Shown here piece after piece: positions 41,831-50,008 of a DNA stretch of 64,000 nucleotides. Numbering within the stretch: position 1 is the first letter of the stretch; every line of letters begins with the position of its first letter. A program made the translations under genes and the position numbers. This DNA is from Kribbella caucasensis. Its GTDB lineage: Bacteria; Actinomycetota; Actinomycetes; Propionibacteriales; Kribbellaceae. The DNA lies in contig NZ_SNWQ01000006.1 in assembly GCF_004361855.1 (NCBI RefSeq), positions 124,001-188,000 of the forward strand, written 5' to 3'. Below the pieces are notes generated by a model. The model saw only the letters and a list, made by a program, of their open reading frames with translations, did no database searches and had not been told where the DNA came from.

Positions 41831-42477
41831 TCCGCGACGACCGTGCAGGACCCGGGCGCCACCTCGGTGAACCCGGCGTCCTGTACGACGGGCAGCCCGC
41901 TGGTCAGCAGTTCTTTCCACTTCGCCGGGGTGGCGGTGCGAACGGCCAACGCGAAGTCGGCCGCTGCCCACTCTTTCCGTCCCGCCGCCGACAGAGCCCA
42001 CCAGGCCAGCTGTGCACCATGCCCGCATTGGGCCATCGCCTTCCCGCTGGACATCTCGAGCTCCGGGTTGATCCAGAGCACCGGCATGTCTGGCGCGAGC
42101 GCGGGTAGCTCCTCAGGATCCTCGAAGTCCGTCCCACTGACCTGCAACTTCGCGAGCTCCTTCGGTACGGCGTCCAACGGCACCGGCGGAAACACCCGAA
42201 CCACCGCGGTCCCCCAGGTCACCGTGATCCCGGGCAACGCGGCAGCCCGCCGCCACTCAGCCCCACGACCCCGCCGTACCACCTTCCTGATCCGCGCGTC
42301 CCTGATCCGCACGTCCTGCCAGGCCCGCATCGCCCCGGCCCACTCCCCTTCCCCCACGGACCGCTCATCCGCCAGCATCACCAACACCGCCCGCCCCGCC
42401 GCCTCCAACGCATCCGTCTGCCCCGGCCGCTCCCCCTTCTCCACCCGAACCACCAACGTCAGCACGTACTCGGTCAC
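41809..42477 (-). CDS. PTH2-like (peptidyl-tRNA hydrolase 2 fold) protein
   Basis: 222 residues from GTG 42477. Residues about 1-120 (YVLTLVVRVEKGERPGQTDALEAAG; DARIRKVVRRGRGAEWRRA) are an unfamiliar N-terminal domain. The C-terminal half has ELEMSSGKAMAQCGHGAQLAWWAL and VQDAGFTEVAPGSCTVVADHP, the Pth2 signature. Archaeal and eukaryotic Pth2 is about 120 residues; bacterial homologues with an extra N-terminal domain are poorly studied. It follows an XRE gene by 16 bases. Confidence 0.75.
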   Translation of the reverse strand: MTEYVLTLVVRVEKGERPGQTDALEAAGRAVLVMLADERSVGEGEWAGAMRAWQDVRIRDARIRKVVRRGRGAEWRRAAALPGITVTWGTAVVRVFPPVPLDAVPKELAKLQVSGTDFEDPEELPALAPDMPVLWINPELEMSSGKAMAQCGHGAQLAWWALSAAGRKEWAAADFALAVRTATPAKWKELLTSGLPVVQDAGFTEVAPGSCTVVADHPLLRR

Positions 42478-42493
42478 ACCCGGAGTCTGCCAG

Positions 42494-42793
42494 TCAGGCA
42501 GCCGAGTCGCCGCGATCGAACTTGACCACCAGGTGGGTCTGCAGAGCATGTGCGATCCGCTCGAGCAGCGGCAGCGTCGGCACCGTGCCACCGGCCTCGA
42601 ACCGCGCCAGCGCCGATTGCGTCATACCTGCCGCGTCCGCCAGCCGGCTCTGCGTCCAGCCGCGCTCCTCACGCATCTGGCGCACCGCCGCGCCCAACTC
42701 GAACGCACGCCGCGCAGCGTCGTACGCCTCCGCGGCCCCCGGCTCAGCCATCCGCTCCCGCCGAAGCTCATCCCAACCCCGCCGACCACTCAT
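42494..42793 (-). CDS. XRE-family (HigA-like) helix-turn-helix protein
   Basis: 99 residues from ATG 42793, five bases after GGAGG. The N-terminal WDELRRERMAEPGAAEAYDAARRAFELG followed by RQMREERGWTQSRLADAAGMTQSALARFEAGGTVPTLPLLERIAHAL is the layout of HigA-like antitoxins. No RelE/HigB toxin is adjacent; the following gene is PTH2-like, so the toxin-antitoxin role is uncertain. Confidence 0.82.
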   Translation of the reverse strand: MSGRRGWDELRRERMAEPGAAEAYDAARRAFELGAAVRQMREERGWTQSRLADAAGMTQSALARFEAGGTVPTLPLLERIAHALQTHLVVKFDRGDSAA

Positions 42794-42890
42794 GTCATCC
42801 TCCAGCCGCTCCGCCAACCCGCCGAGTCTGCCAGCGCCGCGCCCACGCCGTACGCCGACTCCCCGCCACCTGGCGAATCTCGAAGGCTAA

Positions 42891-42949
42891 CCCCTCAGGT
42901 GCATGGTTGCCTCACCGGAATCTCGGGGGGCAACCATGCACCTGAGGGG
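42891..42949. repeat. Perfect 21-base inverted repeat in the XRE/thyA gap
   Basis: Left arm 42891-42911 and right arm 42929-42949 are perfect inverses, beginning CCCCTCAGGTGCATGG, with a 17-base loop. A further degenerate half-copy CCCCTGAGATGCATCC follows at 42954-42969. It lies between divergent starts (XRE at 42793 and thyA at 43086), so it is not a terminator. It may be a mobile palindrome or an operator. Confidence 0.7.
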
Positions 42950-43085
42950 GTCGCCCCTGAGATGCATCCGTGAGTCGGGGGGCCGCGGGGGCTTCGGTGC
43001 TGCAAAGGGAACGGTTAGCGGACAGGGTGGGAGGTGGGTCGTGGCGTGCCCGGGTGGACCGGAACGCGGCTGTTAGGTTGGCGGT

Positions 43086-43877
43086 ATGCGGCAGTATCTG
43101 GAGCTTCTTGGGCTTGTGCTGGACAACGGGATCCAGAAGGGGGACCGGACGGGGACCGGGACCTTGAGTGTGTTCGGGCATCAGGCTCGGTATGACCTGC
43201 GCGAGGGTTTCCCGGCGGTGACGACCAAGAAGTTGCATCTGCGGTCGGTGGTTGGGGAGTTGATCTGGTTCCTGAGTGGGTCGACGAACGTGAAGTGGCT
43301 GCACGAGAACAACATCTCGATCTGGGACGAGTGGGCCGACGAGAACGGTGAGCTCGGACCGGTCTACGGGTACCAGTGGCGCTCCTGGCCGACGCCGGAC
43401 GGGCGGCAGGTGGACCAGATCGCCGCGGTGATCGAGTCGATCAAGCAGAACCCGGACTCCCGCCGGCACATCGTCAACGCGTGGAACGTCGCGGACGTCG
43501 ACGGTATGGCGCTGCCGCCCTGTCACACCATGTTCCAGTTCTACGTGGCCGACGGGCGGCTGTCCTGCCAGCTCTACCAGCGTTCGGCCGACATCTTCCT
43601 CGGCGTGCCGTTCAACATCGCCTCGTACGCGCTGCTCACCCACATGGTCGCGGAGCAGACCGGACTCGAGGTCGGCGACTTCGTGCACACTCTCGGCGAC
43701 GCGCACCTTTACCTCAACCACGTCGAGCAGGCCAAGCTCCAGCTCACCCGCGAACCCCGCCCGCTGCCGAAGCTGGAGCTCGCCAAGAGAGACTCGATCG
43801 ACGACTACGAGATCGGCGACGTCGAGCTGATCGGATACGACCCGCATCCCGGGATCAAGGCGCCCATCGCGGTATGA
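43086..43877 (+). CDS. thyA: Thymidylate synthase
   Basis: 263 residues, full length. [48 protein letters not shown] and [13 protein letters not shown] with the catalytic Cys (PCH), then [20 protein letters not shown]. It methylates dUMP with methylene-THF, releasing DHF. The stop overlaps the folA start (ATGA), so the DHF-regenerating enzyme is co-translated. Confidence 0.97.
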   Translation: MRQYLELLGLVLDNGIQKGDRTGTGTLSVFGHQARYDLREGFPAVTTKKLHLRSVVGELIWFLSGSTNVKWLHENNISIWDEWADENGELGPVYGYQWRSWPTPDGRQVDQIAAVIESIKQNPDSRRHIVNAWNVADVDGMALPPCHTMFQFYVADGRLSCQLYQRSADIFLGVPFNIASYALLTHMVAEQTGLEVGDFVHTLGDAHLYLNHVEQAKLQLTREPRPLPKLELAKRDSIDDYEIGDVELIGYDPHPGIKAPIAV

Positions 43878-44371
43878 CCGTCATCCTGATCGCGGCGGTC
43901 GGCCGCAATGGGGTGATCGGCCGGGACAACGACCTGCCCTGGCGGATCCGCGAGGACCTGCAGCACTTCAAGCAGCTCACCCTCGGCCACACGCTGGTGA
44001 TGGGCCGCAAGACGTACGACTCGATCGGCCGCCCACTCCCCGGCCGGCGTACCGTCGTCGTCACCCGGCAACCGGACTGGTCCGCCCCCGGCGTCGACGT
44101 CGTCCACAGCCTGGAAGAAGCCCTGAAGCTTGCCGACAGCAACGAAACCGCAGGCGGCGACCTCCACCCAGCCGGCGGCGACATCTACGTGGCCGGCGGC
44201 GGCGAGATCTACCGCCAAGCCCTCCCGTACGCCGACCGGCTGGAGCTGACCGAGGTCGACCAGTCCCCGGCCGGCGACACCACCTTCCCCACCCTCGACC
44301 CCACCCAGTGGACCGAGACCGCCCGTACCCCGCACGACGGCTTCGCCTTCGTCACCTACACCCGCCGGTAA
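43874..44371 (+). CDS. folA: Dihydrofolate reductase
   Basis: 165 residues. [61 protein letters not shown] is the canonical start, with the substrate Asp and NADPH GG near residue 111 (YVAGGGEIY). A ten-residue Gly-rich insertion ([15 protein letters not shown]) precedes the GG motif. It reduces DHF to THF, cooperating with thyA. Confidence 0.95.
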   Translation: MTVILIAAVGRNGVIGRDNDLPWRIREDLQHFKQLTLGHTLVMGRKTYDSIGRPLPGRRTVVVTRQPDWSAPGVDVVHSLEEALKLADSNETAGGDLHPAGGDIYVAGGGEIYRQALPYADRLELTEVDQSPAGDTTFPTLDPTQWTETARTPHDGFAFVTYTRR

Positions 44372-44415
44372 CCGCGCGCCACAACGACTCCGCAACGTGA
44401 GCGGCGGATGGTCCG

Positions 44416-44441
44416 GGAACCGCGTAGATTGTGTCCGCGTC
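44416..44441 (+). promoter_or_regulatory. Candidate ECF-sigma promoter for the PknG operon
   Basis: GGAAC (44416-44420), 17 bases, then CGTC (44438-44441) matches the general GGAAC-N16/17-CGTY layout of ECF sigma promoters. It lies 64 bases before the TelA start. A TAGATT hexamer at 44425-44430 could serve a housekeeping promoter instead. Confidence 0.3.
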
Positions 44442-44504
44442 ACGGAGTTTGAACAGGGGAACGCGGGCGCCCGTGCGCGGGCAGGCCACCGGAGGGGAAC
44501 GACG

Positions 44505-45764
44505 ATGACCGAAGCTGACAACACCCAGGGCGCTGCGGCGACTCAGCCTGCTGTGTCTCCATTGCAACCGCCGACGGCGACCGCGCCGGGGCTGATACTG
44601 ACCGCGCCCGCGCCGACACAGGCGGTGGCCACGACGGCCGCGCCCAGCCTGGCGCCGGCTGTGGATCCGGCGACGCTGCCGGGGCTGGACGCGAAGGTCG
44701 ACACGTTCCTGACCACGTTGATGACCGCCGAGCCGCGGTCGCCAGAGTTCGCGGCCAAGGCGACCGACGTGCGGAGCATGGGTGACGTCGACATCCGCGG
44801 CGCCGCCGAGAGCTCGAACCGGCTGCTGCAGTCCCCCGTCCGGGCACTGCAGAGCGGCGGGCTGTCGGAGGGGTCGACGGTCGGCAAGACCCTGCTCGAG
44901 CTCCGCCGTACGGTCGAGGACCTGGACCCGAAGGAAGCCACCGGCGCGAAGAAGCTGCTCGGGATGATCCCGTTCGGCGACAAGATCGAAGACTACTTCC
45001 GCAAGTACCAGAGCGCGCAGAGCCACCTCGAGGGCATCCTGCACGCGCTCCGCGACGGTCAGGACGAGCTGGGCAAGGACAACGCCGCGCTGAACCTGGA
45101 GAAGCAGCAGCTCTGGGACGCGATGACCCGGCTGAACCAGTACGTGTACGTCGCCGAGCGGCTGGACGCCAAGTTGTCGGCGACCATCGCCAACCTGGAG
45201 GCGACCGATCCGGAGAAGGCCCGGGCGCTGCGCGACGACGTGCTGTTCTACGTCCGGCAGAAGCACCAGGACCTGCTCACCCAGCTGGCCGTGTCGATCC
45301 AGAACTACCTGGCCATCGACATCGTGATCAAGAACAACATCGAGCTGATCAAGGGCGTCGACCGGGCGTCGACCACGACCGTCTCGGCGCTCCGTACGGC
45401 GGTGATCGTGGCCCAGGCCCTCGGCAACCAGAAGCTCGTGCTCGACCAGATCACCGCTTTGAACACCACCACCAGCGGCATGATCGAGCGGACCTCGGAG
45501 ATGCTGCGGGACAACTCGGTCGCGATCCAGCAGCAGGCCGCATCGGCCACCATCGGGCTGCCGCAACTGCAGGCCGCGTTCGCGAACATCTACGCCACGA
45601 TGGACGCGATCGACACGTTCAAGGTGGAGGCGCTGGACAACATGGCCGCGACGATCGGCACGCTGGAATCCGAGGTGACCAAGTCGCGCACCTACCTGGA
45701 TCGGGTCGCGCAGCAGGACCAGCGGGTCGTCCGGGGCAGCCTCGACCTCGATCTGGGCCGCTGA
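44505..45764 (+). CDS. TelA/KlaA-type toxic anion resistance family protein
   Basis: 419 residues from ATG 44505 with GGAGGGG upstream. A Pro/Ala/Thr-rich N-terminus (to about 60) precedes a long helical, coiled-coil-rich TelA domain (about 65-410; LLELRRTVEDLDPKEA, FRKYQSAQSHLEGILHALRDGQDELGKDNAALNLEKQQLW, VAIQQQAASATIGLPQLQAAF). TelA proteins are linked to tellurite, colicin or cell-envelope stress; the mechanism is unknown. It is the first gene of the ten-gene operon. Confidence 0.88.
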   Translation: MTEADNTQGAAATQPAVSPLQPPTATAPGLILTAPAPTQAVATTAAPSLAPAVDPATLPGLDAKVDTFLTTLMTAEPRSPEFAAKATDVRSMGDVDIRGAAESSNRLLQSPVRALQSGGLSEGSTVGKTLLELRRTVEDLDPKEATGAKKLLGMIPFGDKIEDYFRKYQSAQSHLEGILHALRDGQDELGKDNAALNLEKQQLWDAMTRLNQYVYVAERLDAKLSATIANLEATDPEKARALRDDVLFYVRQKHQDLLTQLAVSIQNYLAIDIVIKNNIELIKGVDRASTTTVSALRTAVIVAQALGNQKLVLDQITALNTTTSGMIERTSEMLRDNSVAIQQQAASATIGLPQLQAAFANIYATMDAIDTFKVEALDNMAATIGTLESEVTKSRTYLDRVAQQDQRVVRGSLDLDLGR

Positions 45765-45799
45765 CCACCACCCTGACGAACACCGAAAACGGACACCAC

Positions 45800-46372
45800 A
45801 TGGGGCTGGGGAATTTCTGGTCGCGGCTGACGGGCCGCAAGGCGGAGCCGGAGCCTGCCCCGATTCCCCGTCCGCCCACCACCGACGACCTGCTCGCGGC
45901 ACTGGTCCGGGTCGAGGAACTGGTCGCGGGCGGCGCAGTACCGGCTGTCGTCGCGTCCCGGGTCGCCCGGGTGGTCCGGACCGTGCGGGAGACCATCCCG
46001 AGGCTCGGCAACCTCGGCGGCAGCGCCCAGGCGTACTCGGTGATGGCGACCGCGACGGACTACTTGCCCGAGGCAATCGGCGGCTACCTGCGGCTGCCCC
46101 GGCAGTGGGCGGACAGCCGGCCGGTGGACCGCGGCAAGACGTCGCTGATGATCCTGGTCGACCAGTTGGACCTGCTCGGGTCCACGATGGACAAGGTCTT
46201 CGACGCTGTGAACCGGGCCGACGCGGCCGCGCTGGTCGCGCATGGCCGGTTCCTGCAGGAGAAGTTCGGGCACAGCTCGACCGGTGGCAGCCTGGCGCTC
46301 GGCCCGACCGAGTCCACGCCACCACCGGACACAGGACCACTGCAACCACCGCCAGGACGAGGAGGGGCATGA
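45800..46372 (+). CDS. XpaC-like partner of TelA (tentative)
   Basis: 190 residues, 35 bases after the TelA gene. It is helical: LLAALVRVEELVAGGAVPAVVASRVARVVRTVRETIPRLG, ATDYLPEAIGGYLRLPRQW, LMILVDQLDLLGSTMDKVFDAVNRADAAALVAHGRFLQEKFG, with a Pro-rich tail. In Bacillus a TelA homologue (YaaN) follows XpaC, and the YLPEAIGGYLRLP segment resembles the XpaC YxP...Y motif. The assignment is by context and motif only. Confidence 0.6.
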   Translation: MGLGNFWSRLTGRKAEPEPAPIPRPPTTDDLLAALVRVEELVAGGAVPAVVASRVARVVRTVRETIPRLGNLGGSAQAYSVMATATDYLPEAIGGYLRLPRQWADSRPVDRGKTSLMILVDQLDLLGSTMDKVFDAVNRADAAALVAHGRFLQEKFGHSSTGGSLALGPTESTPPPDTGPLQPPPGRGGA

Positions 46373-47724
46373 GCAGCGTGGGGGGTACTTCGCTGCAGGA
46401 CGCCGTGTCGGCCCTGCTGCTGGTCGCTGCGCGCGGAGGTGTCGTGGAGGCGACCGCGCGGGCAGAGGCGTTGTCACTGGCCGCCGCGCTCGCCGAGTCC
46501 GCACCGGGCGCACCCGCCGACTGGGCGAAGGCGGTGCCCGGCGCCGGCGCACAGGAGTTCTTCGACGCCGCAGTGCGCGGCCGACGGTGGCGGGGCGCGC
46601 CGACCGCAGTACTGACCGAGCTGATCGCACAGGGGTCGCCCGAGAAGATCCCGTACGCCGAGGCGCTGGCTGAGGTGGCTTCGGCGGCTTGCGGTCTGGG
46701 CGAGCCGACCATGCGTGTCATCGGCAACGCGTCGGTGGCGGCGGCCGCACAGCTCCAGGCAGCGGGCGCGCGCCGGTTGGAGGTCGGGACAACACCAGCG
46801 CAACCGGCACCACAGCCCGCAGTACAGGCTGCCGACGAGCCGGCGGTGCAGGCGGAACCAGAGCGCACAGTGGAAGAACTGCTGGCCGAGCTGGATGAGC
46901 TGACCGGGCTGGCGCGGGTGAAGCGCGAGGTGCACCGGCAGGTCGCCGTACTGCGGGTCGAGAAGCTCCGGATCGAAGCGGGGCTGAAGAGCCCGACCAT
47001 CACCCGGCACCTGGTTTTCGTCGGCAACCCGGGCACCGGGAAGACCACGGTCGCCCGGCTGGTCAGCGGGATCTACAAGGCGCTCGGCCTGCTCTCCAAG
47101 GGACAACTCGTCGAGGTGGACCGCTCGGAGCTGGTCGCCGGGTACCTCGGCCAGACGGCGACCAAGACGGCCGAGGTGGTCGCGTCTGCGGCCGGCGGGG
47201 TGCTCTTCATCGACGAGGCGTACAGCCTGACCTCCGGGGCCGACGGCGCCGACCAGTACGGGCGCGAGGCGGTCGACACGCTGGTCAAGGAGATGGAGGA
47301 CCGGCGCGACGACCTGGTCGTGATCGTCGCCGGGTACCCCGAGCCGATGGAGGTGTTCATCGCAGCGAACCCGGGGCTGGCCAGCCGGTTCCGGACCACG
47401 ATCCGCTTCGACGACTACACCGACGACGAGCTCACCGACATTCTCACCGGGCTGGCCGGGGACGCCGACTACGAGCTGACCCCGCAGGCGCTGGAGCACT
47501 TCCACGTGATCCTCGCGTCGACCCCGCGGGACCGCTCGTTCGGCAACGGCCGGTTCGCCCGGAACGTGCTGGAGGCCGCGATCGGCCGGCACGCCTGGCG
47601 GCTGCGCGACGTCACGGCACCCACGAAGGACCAGCTGCGTCAGATCCGCGCCGAAGACCTGACCGACGAAGAACTGCACCCGCCCAAGCAGTCTGAAGGG
47701 CCCGACCAAGGAGAACAGGCGTGA
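46369..47724 (+). CDS. AAA ATPase of the CbxX/CfqX (SpoVK) family
   Basis: 451 residues; ATGA overlap upstream. N-terminal helical region (1-170), then one AAA module: Walker A GNPGTGKTTVARLV (about 221-234), Walker B GGVLFIDEAYSLTSG, sensor-type VIVAGYP, arginine finger NPGLASRFRTTI and lid segment FGNGRFARNVLEAA. The family includes Rubisco activases and type VII secretion EccA-like and SpoVK proteins, which remodel partner proteins. Here the likely clients are the TelA or kinase-module proteins. Confidence 0.9.
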   Translation: MSSVGGTSLQDAVSALLLVAARGGVVEATARAEALSLAAALAESAPGAPADWAKAVPGAGAQEFFDAAVRGRRWRGAPTAVLTELIAQGSPEKIPYAEALAEVASAACGLGEPTMRVIGNASVAAAAQLQAAGARRLEVGTTPAQPAPQPAVQAADEPAVQAEPERTVEELLAELDELTGLARVKREVHRQVAVLRVEKLRIEAGLKSPTITRHLVFVGNPGTGKTTVARLVSGIYKALGLLSKGQLVEVDRSELVAGYLGQTATKTAEVVASAAGGVLFIDEAYSLTSGADGADQYGREAVDTLVKEMEDRRDDLVVIVAGYPEPMEVFIAANPGLASRFRTTIRFDDYTDDELTDILTGLAGDADYELTPQALEHFHVILASTPRDRSFGNGRFARNVLEAAIGRHAWRLRDVTAPTKDQLRQIRAEDLTDEELHPPKQSEGPDQGEQA

Positions 47725-49043
47725 CGCAGACAGCCAGTCCGCCGGCTACCAGGCCGCCATCAGGTGATCCGGCCTCCGCACCGGGTCTCCAGGCGCCGTC
47801 CGCCCGGACGCCGTCGCCGCAAGGGACGGTCTCCGCCTGGTTCTCCGGTACGCCGGGCCGCATGCGGTCGTTGCTCATCCTCACCGCCGTTGTGGCCGTG
47901 CTCTTCGGCCTGGCGGCGGCGCAGGGGTTCCGCCAGTCCGATGGCGCCCTGCAACGGGCGGAGGCGAACACGGCCCAACTGGTCCGCATCCAGGCGATCC
48001 ACACCAACCTGGTCAGCGCGAACGCCGACGCCACGAACGCCTTCCTGGTCGGCGGCCTCGAACCACCAGCACAGCGCCAGCACTTCGTCGACTCGCTCGC
48101 GGCCGCCTCCAAGCTGATCGCCGAGGCCGCCACCGCACAGCCCGCCGACCAGGAGGCACTGGGCGCGCTGAACAGCACCCTGCTCACGTACAGCGGCCTG
48201 ATCGAACAGGCCCGCGCCAACAACCGCCAGGGCCTGCCGATCGGCTCGCAGTACCTGAAGGACGCGAGCGCGACCCTGCAGAACGACTCCCTGCCGCTGC
48301 TGAACGCACTGGTCAAGGCCAACGAGGAGCGGGTCGGCACCGAGTTCTCCGGGGTCGGCCGCGGCAGCCTCTGGATCGGCCTCGGCGGCCTGGCCACCCT
48401 GGCTGTCCTCGTCCTCGCCATGGTCTGGCTGGCCCGCCGGACCCACCGCTACCTCAACGTCCCACTCGCCGCCGCGGGCGTCCTGGTCCTGCTCACCATG
48501 ATCGTCGGCGGCTCCGCCCTGACGAGCGCGGGCAACACCGCCGAGGACGTCAGGGACAACGAGTACGCCGACACGCTGGCGCTCTCGCGCGCCCGGATCG
48601 CGGCGTACGACGCGAAGTCGAACGAGAGCCTCACCCTGATCGCGCGAGGTTCTGGGGCTGCCTTCGAGACGGCCTGGAAGACGTCGGCCAAGCAGGTCGA
48701 CGACCAGCTCGCGATCGCCGACAACGGCACCCCCTCGCTCGGCTCGTGGAACAGCTACAAGAGCATCCACACGCAGATCCGGACCGCTGACGACGGGGGC
48801 AAGTGGGACGAGGCCGTCGGCAAGGCGATCGGGTCGAGCGGCCAGACTGCGAACACCACCTTCGCTCAGTTCGACAAGGCGTCCAGCACGAGCCTGACGA
48901 TCAGCAGCAGCACCACCCGTACCGCGCTGACCGACGCTCGCGGCGGCCTGCCACCGATCGGCTGGCTGGGCATACCGATCGGCATCGTGGCAGCTCTGCT
49001 CGCCGCCTGGGGCATGTCCCAGCGACTGGGGGAATACCGATGA
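47721..49043 (+). CDS. glnX: GlnX-like membrane protein (PknG pathway)
   Basis: 440 residues from GTG 47721 (GTGA overlap). Four membrane helices, near 48-68, 215-235, 247-267 and 415-433; the segments between are long helical ectodomains (RQSDGALQRAEANTAQLVRIQAIHTNLVSANADATNAF; NEYADTLALSRARIAAYDAKSNESLTLIA), reminiscent of four-helix-bundle chemoreceptor sensors. Length and place directly before the GlnH-like and PknG genes match mycobacterial GlnX (about 439 residues), which passes an extracellular Asp/Glu signal to PknG. Confidence 0.82.
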   Translation: MTQTASPPATRPPSGDPASAPGLQAPSARTPSPQGTVSAWFSGTPGRMRSLLILTAVVAVLFGLAAAQGFRQSDGALQRAEANTAQLVRIQAIHTNLVSANADATNAFLVGGLEPPAQRQHFVDSLAAASKLIAEAATAQPADQEALGALNSTLLTYSGLIEQARANNRQGLPIGSQYLKDASATLQNDSLPLLNALVKANEERVGTEFSGVGRGSLWIGLGGLATLAVLVLAMVWLARRTHRYLNVPLAAAGVLVLLTMIVGGSALTSAGNTAEDVRDNEYADTLALSRARIAAYDAKSNESLTLIARGSGAAFETAWKTSAKQVDDQLAIADNGTPSLGSWNSYKSIHTQIRTADDGGKWDEAVGKAIGSSGQTANTTFAQFDKASSTSLTISSSTTRTALTDARGGLPPIGWLGIPIGIVAALLAAWGMSQRLGEYR

Positions 49044-50008
49044 AGAAGCACCTGATCGCGGCCTCGACCGTCCTCACTCTTCTCACGCTCACCGCCTGCA
49101 CCTCCGGCGATTACGACGCGACCGAGGTCCCGGCCAAGCCCGCACCCACCACAACGAGCGCAGCGCCACCAGCGCCTCAGCCGAACTGTGGCAATCCGGT
49201 CGCCTCCTACCGGCCGACCGCGCCGCTGCCCACGCCGGGCAGCCAGATGCCGACTGGTAGCCACATGGCGAGGATCCAGGAGCGCGGCCGGCTGATCGCC
49301 GGGGTCTCGGCCGACAGCCTGCACCTCGGTGCCCGGAACCCCATCACCGGCGTGATCGAAGGCTTCGACATCGACATGGTCCGCGCGGTGGCCCAAGCGA
49401 TCTTCGGTGACCCGAACAAGGTCGAACTGCGGGTGATCTCCAGCCCGCAGCGCATTCCGGTGCTCCGGGACAACTCGGTCGACATCGTCGCCCGGAACAT
49501 GACGATCAACTGCGCTCGCTGGGAGCAGATCGCCTTCTCCGCCGAGTACTATCACTCCGGCCAGAAGGTGCTGGTCCAGCGAGACTCCACGGCGAAGAGC
49601 CTTGCGGATCTGTCCGGTAAGACCATCTGTGCCCCGGCCGCCTCGACCAGTCTGGACAACCTGCGCAGCAAGTACCCGCAGGTCCTGCCGATCACCGCGG
49701 ACACCGATACCGGATGCCTGGTGCTTTTCCAGCAGGGCAAGGCCTACGGAATCACCGGAGACGACACGGTGCTCGCCGGCGAAGCCGCGCAAGATCCCTA
49801 CGCCCGGGTGATCCAAGCACCGCCCTTCACCGCTGAGCCGTACGGACTTGGCATCTCACTGACCCACCCGGAGTTAGTCCGGTTCGTCAACAGCGTGCTT
49901 GAGGACATGAAGGCGGACGGTCGCTGGAAGGCGTCGTACGACAAGTGGCTCGCCCCCACCCTCGGCAAGGCGCCGGCGCCGCCGCAACCTGCATATGGCA
50001 GGAGCTGA
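49040..50008 (+). CDS. glnH: GlnH-like amino-acid-binding lipoprotein (family 3)
   Basis: 322 residues. Lipobox LTACTSG (about 18-22), a Pro/Thr linker, then a periplasmic-binding-protein fold: RGRLIAGVSADSLHLGARNPITGVIEGFDIDMVRAVAQAIFG, RIPVLRDNSVDIVARNMTINCARWEQIAFSAEYYHSGQKVLV. It resembles mycobacterial GlnH, which binds Asp/Glu. No permease or ATPase is adjacent, so it works as a sensor, not an importer. The SADSLHLGAR insertion and four cysteines are also typical of the PknG-linked branch. Confidence 0.85.
   Translation: MKKHLIAASTVLTLLTLTACTSGDYDATEVPAKPAPTTTSAAPPAPQPNCGNPVASYRPTAPLPTPGSQMPTGSHMARIQERGRLIAGVSADSLHLGARNPITGVIEGFDIDMVRAVAQAIFGDPNKVELRVISSPQRIPVLRDNSVDIVARNMTINCARWEQIAFSAEYYHSGQKVLVQRDSTAKSLADLSGKTICAPAASTSLDNLRSKYPQVLPITADTDTGCLVLFQQGKAYGITGDDTVLAGEAAQDPYARVIQAPPFTAEPYGLGISLTHPELVRFVNSVLEDMKADGRWKASYDKWLAPTLGKAPAPPQPAYGRS

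Noticed and set aside
44352..47048. Long open frame on the minus strand (about 898 codons) opposite TelA/AAA
   Set aside because: It is the antisense shadow of well-recognised genes in high-GC DNA; the amino-acid make-up (Arg/Ser/Pro runs) is not protein-like.
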